Shown here: piece by piece, positions 13,006 to 25,500 of the stretch
How the letters are laid out: each line of letters starts with the position of its first letter
Position numbering within the stretch: the stretch's first letter is position 1
DNA from: Scatophagus argus
Lineage: Eukaryota > Chordata > Actinopteri > Scatophagidae
Assembly: GCF_020382885.2 (NCBI RefSeq)
Contig: NC_058503.1
Location: 22,081,535 to 22,145,534, forward strand
Direction of reading: 5' to 3'
Length of the DNA: 64,000 nt
Translations under genes and position numbers: made by a program
Notes under the pieces: model-generated
Database searches by the model: none
Seen by the model: only the letters and a program-made list of their open reading frames with translations
What the model was told of the DNA's origin: nothing

Positions 13006-16000
13006 AACAGCATATTTGTTAGGGGAGTGCTGCAGGCCGAGATACATGTGAAGTACACAGAGTTGCTTTCTTTTGGACTCCCTGTCTCATCTTGTCATAC
13101 CCTGAAAAGCAATAATCTTTTTTCTCCTATAACAGTAACCTGTGCTGCTTCCTGGCATGGCCACAAGGAATGTTCAGAATGCACCTGAAAAAGTCAACAA
13201 TAAAAGTATTTAGGAGACATTAAATTGCACACAATGACTGCCTAGCACAACAGATGCCTTTGTTGTGTGTGCTCTCAGCTCAGTGCAGAGATACAGCACA
13301 GGCAGGGATCCTGTTCCACAGCTGTAATCTGAGATAAAAAAGAAGAAGAAGAAGTGTAGGGGGGGGAGACTTTACAGGGTGGGTAACTTCAGATGTTATC
13401 TGCTCTTCTGCATCATCTGAGCCATCAGAGACAATCAAAGAATGTGTGTGGCACACTCACTCGCCGTGATCCTGAGCCAAGGCGCTGCAAAATTAATTCT
13501 GATCTAAGCGATATCCACAAGCTTGAGCCATGTGTCCACGCCCAGAGAGGACCCCACACCCCACGCCACCCAAGTCCCAAGTCCCCTCTGATGTCTTTGA
13601 CTTTGTGCCCTCTGCATTGGCTCACTCACAAGGCAGCTAAATTTACAGGAATGTCGGAGTGTCTCTCGCTACGCCTGTGAAGCCACGTGAACTTGTCCCA
13701 TCTGATAGCGAGCAAAAGTTTCTCTCTCACTGTTCATCACCTGGAGATATGAAGGATTTGTTGTTTTGTTTCTTCCTCACCTCTCGTTTTTATCTGCCCT
13801 GGCTGCTGGCGCCAGGCGTGTGTTTGGAAGAGTGGAGCATTGTTTTCCTTCACACTGTCAGGGAGGCTGTTTAAACCTGAAGAATTTCAACATTACGTAT
13901 GCAGGTGGTGGTCACACACACATGCAAATGTTTGTTTTGCATACTTTTGGTAGGCTCAGTTACTTTAGATCCAACTTGTTATCTCAACGCTGAATGCAAA
14001 ATATCAAGGCTACTGTTAGCCAAGGAAAACTGAGATTTAGGGAATCAAGTTGAAATATAAATTCACACAAAACAAAATCAGGGAGAGAAACATGCTGCAA
14101 AACAGAAAACACAACCAAGTTTGGAAGCGCATAAAATGACGACTTTCAGCAGGTTTCAGACACTACGACTTTCTTCTCGTACAGTTCTTCTTGATTCCCA
14201 TTCTCCAAACATTCATATATAATATGAATAAAGTGTTGCCATTGTGCGTTCCTGCAAACCATGGAGTGTTGGCTTTGTACGTTTAATATAAATCACATCA
14301 ACACTTCTGCAAGGATATGAGCTGGCTTTCTTATCAGGAGCTGGAGCTAGCAGTTTCAATACAAACCCTAGTTTATAGAAACACAAAGTGCCAACATTTA
14401 TTCTTGTACTAGGGTTGATATTACAACTTTTTTCCTGAAATCTCAGATTTTCACAGTGATCAAAAACCATGTTAGGATCAGCCCAACTGGTATTCCAAAG
14501 TGGACCACACATGCACTTTGGTGTATTTATCTTTAAGATGCTGGCCAGACATAAGAAAGACTCCCAAACATTCATGCATTGCCAGATTAAAACACAAGAG
14601 CATCAGTTGTTCTTCTATTATTGAAACATCTGTCATCAGCTCCTTTGTTGTATTTATTCCAGACCAAAAGGACTTTCCCATGAGGTCATAGAAAGACACG
14701 CACAGTCCCTCGCACAGCAGGGGATGTTAGTGCCCTGACAACACAGTAATTTCTGCAACCGCAACCCTCTGACAATACAAGGTGAAATTCATCAACAGTG
14801 ACCCAGACAGAGAACTAAAAAGCAACGTTAAGGGCAACCGGGGGACACTTCTGCTGCGCAGTTTTTCTCCTTTATAGTGGCCGCGATGACCACATCCCAC
14901 AGCACAAACCACAACATCTAAACGGCTCCTATTCTTCTCTTTCTTCAGATATGCTGTCTCTCTGAACAAAGGTTCTTCTCTTCTTTTGATGCCACACTTT
15001 TTCTGAGTCTTCTTCACTTTGACTCAGGCCACCACCACCACCCCTCCTCCTCGTCCTCCACCACCTCCTCCTCCTCCTCCACCCCCTCCTGCATATTTTG
15101 GTGTTGTGTTTTTGGTATGCTCATGAAAAGGCCCGCAAAGACGGGACAATAGGGCACCTGCCAGAATAATGAGCCCTCAGAGGGAAATGCAGCTGGGGCC
15201 GAGAGTCATACAGGAACACTGATGATGGCCCCGCTTTAAAGTGGTCAGAGATGATCCTCGGCCACACCTTATATCCCCCTGGCTGGAATTTCCCCTCTGA
15301 CACACACACACACGCACAAGGTGCACACACCCGCCCTCCACAAGGAAGCAAGGGTGGAGATACATATTAAGGGATTTTTATTTTTTTCCACTTGCCATTT
15401 TTATCACAAAGGAGTATTAGTTTTTCTTTCCTTCACAGTGTGTGTAGGTTCATTCAGCATCGCTGCCAGTCTATCAGTTAGCCGACTATCACTGCGTCAC
15501 TTGGATTTGGACAGAAACTATGCTCCTCGGAAACAAAAGCCAGACTGTTTACATACTGCTTCTACATTTAACTCCCAAGAGCACATGGGGCATTAGTCAC
15601 CAGGATTCCTTTCCCTTTTACAGGCTGTAAAAAAAAACAAAAAAACAATCCCTCATCAATTGAGAATACCATCAGTGAGCTAAATTTAGCTGGTCAACAG
15701 GTCCAGAGGGACAAAACAACAGCGAGATGTCCAAAGGCTTGAATAATGTGGGCGGGAACTGACAAACTGAGGAGGGGGGGGGGTTTCTGATTATGGAGCC
15801 ACATGTTGTGTTCACACCGTTTGTGTGTTTGGAGCAGATTCTTGGACTGTTTTCTTAAATTCATCCGGACTGATAGAATAAAACAAAGAACCTCACAGTC
15901 AGACTTTCCTTGAATAACCCCAGACAACCGATGTAAAGATATACAGCAGGCTGATACCATTTATGAGGGTCATTTATCGATCAGTCAGTCAGTAGTCATT

Positions 16001-19000
16001 TAAGTCATTAACTGGGGAAAAATAAGAAACATTCAGCCTCTAAAATGTGAGGATGTGGTGCTTTGCTCTGTTTATTTTAAATTCTACATGTTTGTGCTCT
16101 GGACTTACACCGACAGAACCTATGATAAATCAATTTGATTAGTTCTTTTGTGTAAAGTAGGTATATTTACTTAGTAGGCTAGTTTAGTTGAGAATTTCCA
16201 TTGTATGCTACTTTATACTTTAGTACATTTAAAGATATGATATGTAACATGAATGCAGTTAAAAACTCTGAAATTGCTAGACATTTTAACATTTTGCTGA
16301 CTCATGCAGCAACGTATTATGAGTGAAAAGTTACCAGAAATGTTGGAGAAGCTTAGCACTTAGCTTAGCCTGTTGGAGACACTAACAGTGGTATTTGAAA
16401 AAAGGGGAAAATCTAAATAACAGAAGAAGAAACGAGATGAAATGATGATAAAATGCAGTGCATTGTTAAAAATTAAAAACCAACCTTTTAGGCTTGTGAC
16501 TCCAAATAAAAAAGTTGTGTGCATTTGGGGCTCCTTGTCATGTTTTAAATGTGTTGAAACAATAACAGATTTCTAAATTGCACAGATGGTTTAATCTTAA
16601 TTGTTCAGCGTCCAACATGTTGTCCACTGAGTCTGTGTGACTTCATGTACAAACCCTGATTTAAACTGAATACAAAATTGCACGAATGCAATGTTTACTT
16701 TCCAGCTTGGAGAGGAAAAACACGAGCTTGTTGAACGCGAGCTTGCGCTTTTACTCTCCAACCACATGTAAGTAGCCGCCACCTTCACTGTGTCCTTCCA
16801 ACCCCAGGATTACATTGACATCCACTCACTGACTGGAGGTGAGCAGAGACAACACAAATGAGAGCTTTGTGGTCCCTGAGTGTGCTTTCAGTACTCTGGG
16901 AGTCAGGAGGTCAGGACGGTGGAAGGTGGGGTGAGGAGGTGAGAAGGTTTAGGGGCTGACAGGCAGCCTTAGTTTGGGTGGAAAGAGGGTGGAGGGGGAG
17001 GCTGAATTTGGTGACAAGGCTTCAGTTGTTTTGCTAAAATGGTTTGGAACAACCGTGACATTATGACATTGTGGACTCACAAAAATACACGCACACACCG
17101 CGCACAGCGGCGTGTTGACCCCGTCACCTCCTCCACCGACAACATTCAGGAGAGAGAAAACAGAATTACTGATCTGCTAACAGCAGGGAGACACAGTGTT
17201 AACAAGCTTTTCTCAGTGCCGGACGTATGTAAAACCAAACGTCAGTGTTGGTGCTGGTGTTGAACGTCAGCTCCCACTAATCGTTCGTCAAACTGCTTCC
17301 CGGACTTTTGGGTGCTGGTCATCTTAGGGAAACTTCATCTTAGGAAAGTTGTCCTGCAGGTGAAATCCAACCAACCATCTTTTAGTTTTCGTTCTGAATG
17401 ACTGAAATGTTGAAAAACTGCAGCGATACAGAACGCAGCCATGAAGAATGACAGCATTAAAGACGTTTTTTTTATTAGTGCTCACAAATATGCTTTCAAC
17501 TTGCAAAGCCTTTTCACTCCAGTAATCCGCCCGTGAGAGAGAGCTCGCAGAGACCTCGGTCCGTGTTACTCCAAAGGTCAAAATGTCACTTTGGGTTGTA
17601 GGGAGAAGTAAACAGGGGTGGAATAAGCCTCCTGTCTTAAGGGGCCCATGCCATAAATCCTTAAAATAAGACTCCCTCGACATGGTCTAGAAGCTGAAAC
17701 AAAGGGTCAGCCTTTAATCACCAGTAATAGAAATCTTGTTGTTGTAGCTCAGTGAGTTCAGTTATTGGCTCAGAGCTGAGATCACAGGTTGGGCAGAAAC
17801 AAAATGAAACTGGTGGTGAGTGATCAGAAAAATCATCATCAACGTGTGCCACGGAACCAAACGCGAGCGAGGTGAAGTGGAGGAATGCCTGCCCCCAGGT
17901 GATGAATAGTCATAAATTCATTAGTGAAGGTGGACCAGGCTGATTTGGAGGAATGAATGCTATTGCGGTGATAAACCAGCTGACCCCATCAACTTGGCAG
18001 CTGTCATGACCTCAACCTGTTGTGGTATTAGATGAGGGAGGGCAGAGGGACAATATTTGTTTAAGCTGATAACTCGGGGTTGTAGAGTTTGTGTGTGTGT
18101 GCACATTTGTGTTTGCTGTCTTGTTTGTAGTGCATATGTGTGAAAGAGGACGTGTGAGAGAGCAGGATTATGCATACAAGTCTGCACAACAGCGTGCCTG
18201 CCGATGGACTTGCATCTTTAAAAGTGATTATTGATACAAACACTGCAGATGCACGTGCACGTACGTGCGCTCGCAGCAGCGAGTGTGTGGCCCTGAGTGC
18301 AGCCATGATCGGCAGCATGTATGGCCTCCAGCTCTTGCTCGGCGTCATTAACATTCCAGCTGTGGAGATTTTGGCATGCGTCGGGAAGCATGACAAGACA
18401 GCTACACATCGCTGTGCCTGCTCTGCACAGACCATCATGTGTCTGGAGAGCTGCAGGCTCCAACAAGGAGATTAAAAACAGTCGCTTCAGATCATTTCTG
18501 ACAGATCATTTATCTTCTCGTCTGCCTGCTTGTCACTCACATGCACCGTAATGTTGATTTGGTCTTTTTTGTTTTTTATTTTTTTTCTTAGATATGTTCT
18601 GCTGCTGACTCTCCCATCCAGCCACAGGTAAAGAGTTACTTACCCCTCCCTACCCTGACATGCTATTTGCCCCAAGGGCAAACAAATCTCATTGCACTCC
18701 TTGGCAGATCCTAATAGATACATTTAGGGCAATTATCTGAGTGATATTTTACAGGGACACGTGATTTGTTTTGATGGGTGTTGGCACACACATTCAGGCG
18801 GGCAAGCCTTGTGCTGTTGCACACAGTGTTGACACACAGCTCCTGCTATTATGGCAACTGTAAACCTACCTTGAGAAACAGAACCACTGAGAGTTAGAAG
18901 TGTTGCAGGGGGAAACTGCTCTGGAGCAACAGACTGCGTGGCTGCCGGTTTCCTAACACACACACTCACACACCTGCCCAAATACAGATGCTAGTACACA

Positions 19001-19360
19001 ATTACTTCATGCACATGCAAACACGCGACAACAGATGCCAGAGAGCAGGTATGCGAACGCTGGCAGCATTAATCATGGTTGTGAAGCTGTTAATCATAGA
19101 TGTAATTACTGTTCTACAGCTCCAGCGCGTGAGAGACACCCTGTATTCCAACCAGAGTGGACCACGTTTGAAGCCTGCGTGTGTTTGGTCTTGTGGTACC
19201 CAGCTATGTCAGCCCCACCTTTTTTTTTGCTTTTAATGAGGTTTCAGCCCAAAGCACCTTCCATCACGAGAGAATGTCTCAGATGGAGGCCCAACCCTAC
19301 ATCTGTTTCACCAGGAGAAGTCTCAACAGGATGACACTGAAAAGAATTTAAAGTTACAAA
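13006..19360. other. Intergenic stretch without recognisable genes
   Basis: Both strands were checked for exons with matching splice sites. Only short ORFs are found, and many run through CA-rich or GAA-rich simple sequence. A pyrimidine-rich CCT/CCA tract lies near 15030-15090. Because INHBB ends on its right side, distal regulatory DNA is possible but cannot be judged from sequence alone. Confidence 0.5.
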
Positions 19361-20932
19361 ATATTTAAGAAAACATTTTATTTTACATAAACTGTACAGA
19401 TGACATTTATTTGACTAGATGATTCTTAGACAGGAACTAAAAATAACTTTCTTATTAAATAGAAAACTGAAACAAAAATAGAATTAAAGATGAAAAATGA
19501 AGTGTTGCTTATTGTACAAAACAGAGAATGAAAATAGAGCTAAGAAATCAATTCATATATCGTACCCTGATGCAGTGGTAGGCCTATTGCAAATGATCGA
19601 AAACAGTATTGTACACAGTAACTCAATGGCGTTGCCATCTTAGTACAATAGCTAAAATCTCGGCCTCTTTGGTTCCATTAATTAGGTAAAATACATTTGA
19701 AACAAAATTCAATTTACTTCTATAAAAATAACTTTTCAATGGCAGTTTTTTGTTTCGCTAATCCCGCAACTTTTCAGTGCAAATGTCACAACAATCATTC
19801 GCTTTGGAAAGGAGGCGAAAGATTACATTTCAAGTATTGATAAAGAGTCGAGGACTGAAGAGAGAAAGAAGGAGAGAGAAAGACAAAGATGGAAAGAGAA
19901 TTCAGTCTAATAGAGCAGGTTGAGTATGGGTATAGGTTACTATACATTGCATAGCTCATGTGGCACTTATTAAGCGATATGACAGGACACTCAGTACCCC
20001 TTGAAAGGCATTTCTTTATACAAGTGCTATTCAGGATGTGCATTTCAGTTTCTGCAAGTGCTGCACTGCACTGTGGCGACCCACTGGGCCAAAACTAGAG
20101 TCTCCACATCCGCAGGCCCCACTTCAACTGGGCCTTTAGGGGGCAGGAGGAAGCAGTTCTCTCTCTCTGTGTTGCTCCCGGTGCACAAGTGAAGTGCACT
20201 TACGCGATCAATCTTCACCTGGTTGTCATGGCAGCAGGGCCTGCAGCACTCTTAGGCAGGACGTTGAGGCCCGTAGTCAACAGCAAGAACGACAACGACA
20301 GCAGAGGCAGCTCTGTCCCGGGCTTTCTTTTGCCTTTCTGCGGAGGGTTTAATCCTGCAAGGCATTAAGCGCTGCCGGTCTAATTCCACCAGAGAGGACA
20401 GTCAGACTGTGTCTGTCGGCATTGTAGGGAAGTGCTGGTGTTCTGAATTGTATAAGCTGATGAATTGTCAGTGCTTTATAAAAACAAAAGTCTATCATGT
20501 GCTTAAAGTACTTAAGAGGGTTGGAGGAGCGGGGTTGGGAGGCTGAAGCCAATAATGTCATCGGCTGATCCTGTCACTTTACTTAAGCGCTTGTTATCTT
20601 CATTCAAGAGGAGATGATGAGCCATTATTTTTGACTAGAAATGGCAAACTAGAGCAAAGTATCATTTGGTGAGATTCGTTCCCTTCTCGTCCCAACGCTG
20701 GCCAGTCGTCGCCGAACGGACAGCAAGCATGTCACTCTGATAAATACACACATTCGCACACACACATGGACACAGCACTGATACTTGGTAGATTGTACCA
20801 GTGTGCACTGTTGCTTGCACATACAGTAGCTATAGATATATTGTATATGTGTACCGTTCAACAACGTCCTGTTTGTACAAAAGGCCTTTCTGACTGTTCC
20901 AAGTTCAAAGGTAACGAAGGGTCAGCGTGGGC
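19361..20932 (-). other. inhbb: Probable 3' UTR of inhbb
   Basis: This AT-rich DNA follows the inhbb stop on the minus strand. An AATAAA signal (TTTATT on the plus strand, 19377-19382) gives a plausible polyadenylation site about 1.55 kb past the stop. No other gene signal is seen. Long 3' UTRs are usual for inhibin/activin beta genes. The exact end is inferred. Confidence 0.5.
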
Positions 20933-22469
20933 TCAAGCACAGCCACACTCCTCCACGATCATGTTGGGCACGTCCCTCTTAACGATGTTGTATTCATCGT
21001 CAAAGTAGAGCATGGACATAGTACTGAGCTTGGTGGGGATGCAGCAGGAGTTGACCGAGCCTGGGCTCATACCTCTCATGCGGTACTGGTTAACGACTGC
21101 AGTGTGGAAGGACGAGGCCGAGCCCGGCACACCCGCCATGTAGGCCGGGCAGCTGCCCTCACAGTAGTTGCCGTAATAACCAGCAGGTGCAATGATCCAG
21201 TCGTTCCAGCCAATAAGGCGGAAGTCTATGTAAAATTGCTGCCGGCAGCAAAGGCCGCCGCTCGTGCCGTCGCACTCCAGCCCCCGCTTGCGAATGCGGT
21301 GCTTTCCGTCCGCCTGTCGCGCACGCACCACCAGGAAGGGCCGGTGGGACGGGTCTCCTGGGTCCACCAGCACCGGAGCCACGCCGGCTGTCTCACAGCC
21401 CTCGCAGTGCACCTCCAGGTCCTGCCGTCGGCTGCCTTTCCCGAACACAGCCCGCACCGCCTCCGAAAGGGGGAAGGTATGCCAGCCACTGCGCTTCAGA
21501 TCCACCCGCTTCTCCACCAGGGCCCAGCGGCCTGTTCCCCCTCCACCACCACCACCACCTCCTGGGCCTCCCTCTGCACCACTGGCAGCTCCTGCCTCCT
21601 GGTAGTGGATCTTGACAGTCACCTTCCTCCGGAGGCCCTTCTCAGGACCGGCAGGCAGCACTCGGAAGTAGAGCCACAGGTTTGCCTGGGACACATACAG
21701 GTTCTGGTTGCCCTCATTGGAGACGAGGAAGTAGAGACCAGACTTGGTGGATGTGTGCTCATCTGTTGGAGACAAACAGGATTAGGTTTATTGTCTGCCA
21801 TTTCTGCAACGTTAACAGCTCAATATAAATGTAGAAAAACATGACAGGGGTCACTTCAATAGACAGCCTGTTTCAAAATGTAGTTTTTAAACAGGAATGA
21901 GCCGGAGGGTTTATTATTAACACAGCCACGTCTTGTGGTCCTCATCAGCACATGAAGTTCGCTCGGTTGTCATGGAGATGGTTCAGCTGTCATCGCGAGA
22001 CGAAAGTGTGGGATTTCGGTAACATGATAACACATTGTTGCCAGAGCATGTCCTCGCTCACGGTACGACCACCTGCCATCACATGACCAAAATTCCAAAG
22101 CGAGGTCATGTGTTAAATGAACCATCTCCAAGACAACTCAGTCGTCAGTGGCCAAGAGATGTGGCTACAAGCTCTCTGTAAGTGGTCCTTCTTCTAAAAT
22201 GTTTTCGTCAGATATATTTGTTATTTCAAGAGAAGGGCTAAAGAGCGTTTCTCGAACACACACACACACACACACATGCCCACATACAAAGCAGAAAGCC
22301 TCCCAAAAAGGCCACAGCTATGTCTTTTAAGGGCCTTGTTTTCACTGTTGATGCTCAATCACTGTGTCAGGTGACCTCTATGGCTGCTCCTGATAGGCCA
22401 GCTGTGACAAGCCAGTTCTGGGATCAGGCCCAGTTGCTCTCAGGTCCAGCTTTGTAAGTGACAGGGCCA

Positions 22470-22517
<48 letters not shown>

Positions 22518-25500
22518 GAGAGACGGGAGAACAGAGAAGAGGAAGACCAAGGAAAGGAGGAAGGATGCAAGTGGAGAAGGTGGGAGGGTGGCGGACAACG
22601 CCAAGGCCCCCGGGGGGTTCATTGAGTTCGCTGTTGGTGCCCCCCCGAACCCCACCCGCACCCTACCCCACCCCTCCCCCCCTCCTTCCAGTGTGAGCGC
22701 CCTGAGAGTGACAGCACAAAGCCCCCTGTGAGGCACTGGGAGACAGCCGCGCTGCAGTCCGGCATTGAAACGCGTGGCTTTCCAGCAAAAAGCATGATGA
22801 GGCAAAAATAAAAGCCATTTACATGACATTGGCTACTTTCTACAGCAGCACAATGAAGAGATCCCGGGAGTCTAAAGGTGGCGATGGGCTCTCCCTGGCA
22901 GTGTTTTTTTTCTTTTTCTTTTTTTTTCAAGCCTAATGATGTCTTCCAAATTACCCTGAGGTAACTTGAAAGGTTTCCATTTCAGGAGATTTGGTACAAT
23001 GTGCTCAAGCAGAGCAGCTCCTTTGAAAGCGGCTAAATTACTTTGTTTGCCGACTGATTAGTGTGTGTCAGTGTCAGTAGGTGGCCACCAAAGACGGGCC
23101 CCCTCTTTAAGGCACCTCACGCCTCTTCCTCCTGTAAAGCACGGCTTTACATTCACACAGAAACCTGTTCAGACCAGCTTTCCACTCTGTAACATGTCAG
23201 CTGGGTGCTCAAGCACTTCACACACACACATTTGCATCCATTCATGCACAGACACATACACACACAACCTCACGGTCAGCAATACATCAACTATCAGCCT
23301 TCTCCTCACCAAAGCGTGGGTGTAAAGCATCAAGTGCCCAGTGAGCAGGTAGGGAAATCCACCTGAAGGAATCAGCTGAAGAGCAGCTTTTGCCTGCGAC
23401 TGCCCTAAAGGCCCCTCAGGGGCCTATAAGTATCTGCCCTCACCTCATTCAGCACTGTGCGTTCTTACGTGCCTCGACAGCTCCAAGCTTTGGAAATCGG
23501 GGCTCGCACAGCAACGAGCACACAGTGACGGTGTGACAAAGAGACGGGGAGGGAAGCCTGAAAATAAAACCGATCATCAATCTAACAGCTCAGCTGCTGT
23601 TTGTTCAAGGTGACTGGTTCCCATTCAAGATATCCACAGTACCCTGCAGGACAAGGTGTCATAATCATGCACAGCTCAAAGCCTTCCTGTGCAAAGCTGA
23701 GGGATTTTAACTGGTGGCAGTTTCTGAGTTTTGATGTTATTATAGCTGCTCACCGTTTGTAGCAACTTTTCATTTCATTTTCTGTTAATGTGGTGCTTAT
23801 CTTTTCTCACTAATCAAATAATTACTATGGCTGCAACTACATTATTTTCACTGTTGACTAATCTGCTTATTCTCTTCATGATTATGACGTCTTCAAATTG
23901 CTTCTTTTGTCCAACCAGCAGTGCTTTTGCAGTACAATTCATTCTGACATTTAAGAGGCTGAAACCAAAAAATGTTTGTTATTTCTGCTTGAAACATGAC
24001 TGAAATGATTAGTGGTTTATCAAAATAGTTGGCTTCTAACTTTCTTTCAATCGACTGAACAAATAATAGACCAATCGTTGCAGCTTTATTAATTAATCAT
24101 TAAACAGTGGAAAGAGTGACCAAATTACTTGTTCTGTTTGACTGATGCTCCAAAACTTTCAAACCAGAAGACATTTGCTATCAGAGAAGAGCAGCAAATA
24201 CTTACAACTGAGAAGCCGGACTGAGTAAATGTTTCTGTGATTGTTATTTTTTATAGCTTTAATTCACAGCCCAATTTGACAGCTTGTTATGAACCACACA
24301 GGATTGTAGAGGATAACAGAATGCAGTGCTTCTAATTCATAACGGATGTGTGAAAGTATGATAGTAACTTAGGATTTAGACATTTTAAAAACATAAGTGT
24401 AGTGCTGACAACAAAGTACACAACCACCAGGTGACACACCAGTCTCACCTCAGGCTCACTTTAGTAGCTGCTCACATCGCACGACTCATCAGGAGACGTC
24501 TCGTTTGGGCAAACTTCTCTAAGTTTTCTCCAAAACACAGCAGTCAGAAACTACCAACCTCACCTTCAGTTCAAGCTACATTTTGAAGGATTAAATAAAT
24601 GTGAAACAACACTGCAGGCAGCTGCACCGTGAGGATATAAGAAGCACGTTAAGGATCACTCACTACGTTCAGCATCACATGTAAACAAGTTTGATCATAT
24701 GGCTTCCTTTGTACTGAGAGAACATACCAGCCTCATGACTTATTTCTACTCAGGTCCTTCTAAAGGACAAATTGCTCTTTTCATCCAAACAATTTGGAGC
24801 TGGCCCCGACACGCCTCTCCTGACCCCACAGTGGAAAAGCTGCTCGCGAGTATCGGGACACCTGGGTGGGCTTGTGTGGATAAAGAGCTACTTCAGCGTG
24901 TCCCCACCTGCGCCACCAAGTCAGGGAAGAGGCCATGGCAGCAGGCAGGCAGGCAGGCAGGCAATCAGGCAGGCAGCTCCAGAACTCATTACTCAAAGCT
25001 GCTGTCGACAAGACCACACGCCGCGGAAGGACGAGGGCGCGGCGCACAGCATTCGTGGCTCAGACATGAGCAGAGGCCTGCATGCGTACAGCAGCCGTCC
25101 CTCAGGCCCGAGTCAGCACTCCAGGAATTCCACATAGGGTGAGGGAGGGAGGAAGGGAGGGAGGAAGGAGGAGAGGCTGGCTCCGTTCTTGTTAAAGCTT
25201 TACCACAGGGGCATTTTTAATAATGTTGCATAAATCATTTAAAGGATCACAAAGCTATACAGAGGCAGCCATACCCATTGAGGGCTGAAACACACACTTG
25301 TGAGTGAATATGGAAAATGTCTGGGTCGGGTCCAGGGTGGCCATGACTGACAGCTGCTCATGAAAGAGTCGTGTCCTGAAGTAAACCTGCCAACCCGATC
25401 CTGCAGAAGAACCGGGCCGGAGTTAATGACCTCCCATAATGAAGTCTTAATTCCGTGTCTTGGACCACTTGCCGTGAGTTCACTGGGTCCGAACGGCTAT

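Noticed and set aside
12629-13188. ORFs of 125 and 150 codons
   Set aside because: They lie in a TIR element, overlap in different frames and show no transposase motif.
20927-21844. 305-codon plus-strand ORF
   Set aside because: It is the antisense shadow of inhbb exon 2; GC-rich coding DNA often keeps the opposite strand open.
24699-25142. 147-codon ORF in the inhbb intron
   Set aside because: It runs through a CAGG repeat, overlaps a second ORF in another frame, and has no domain or splice context.
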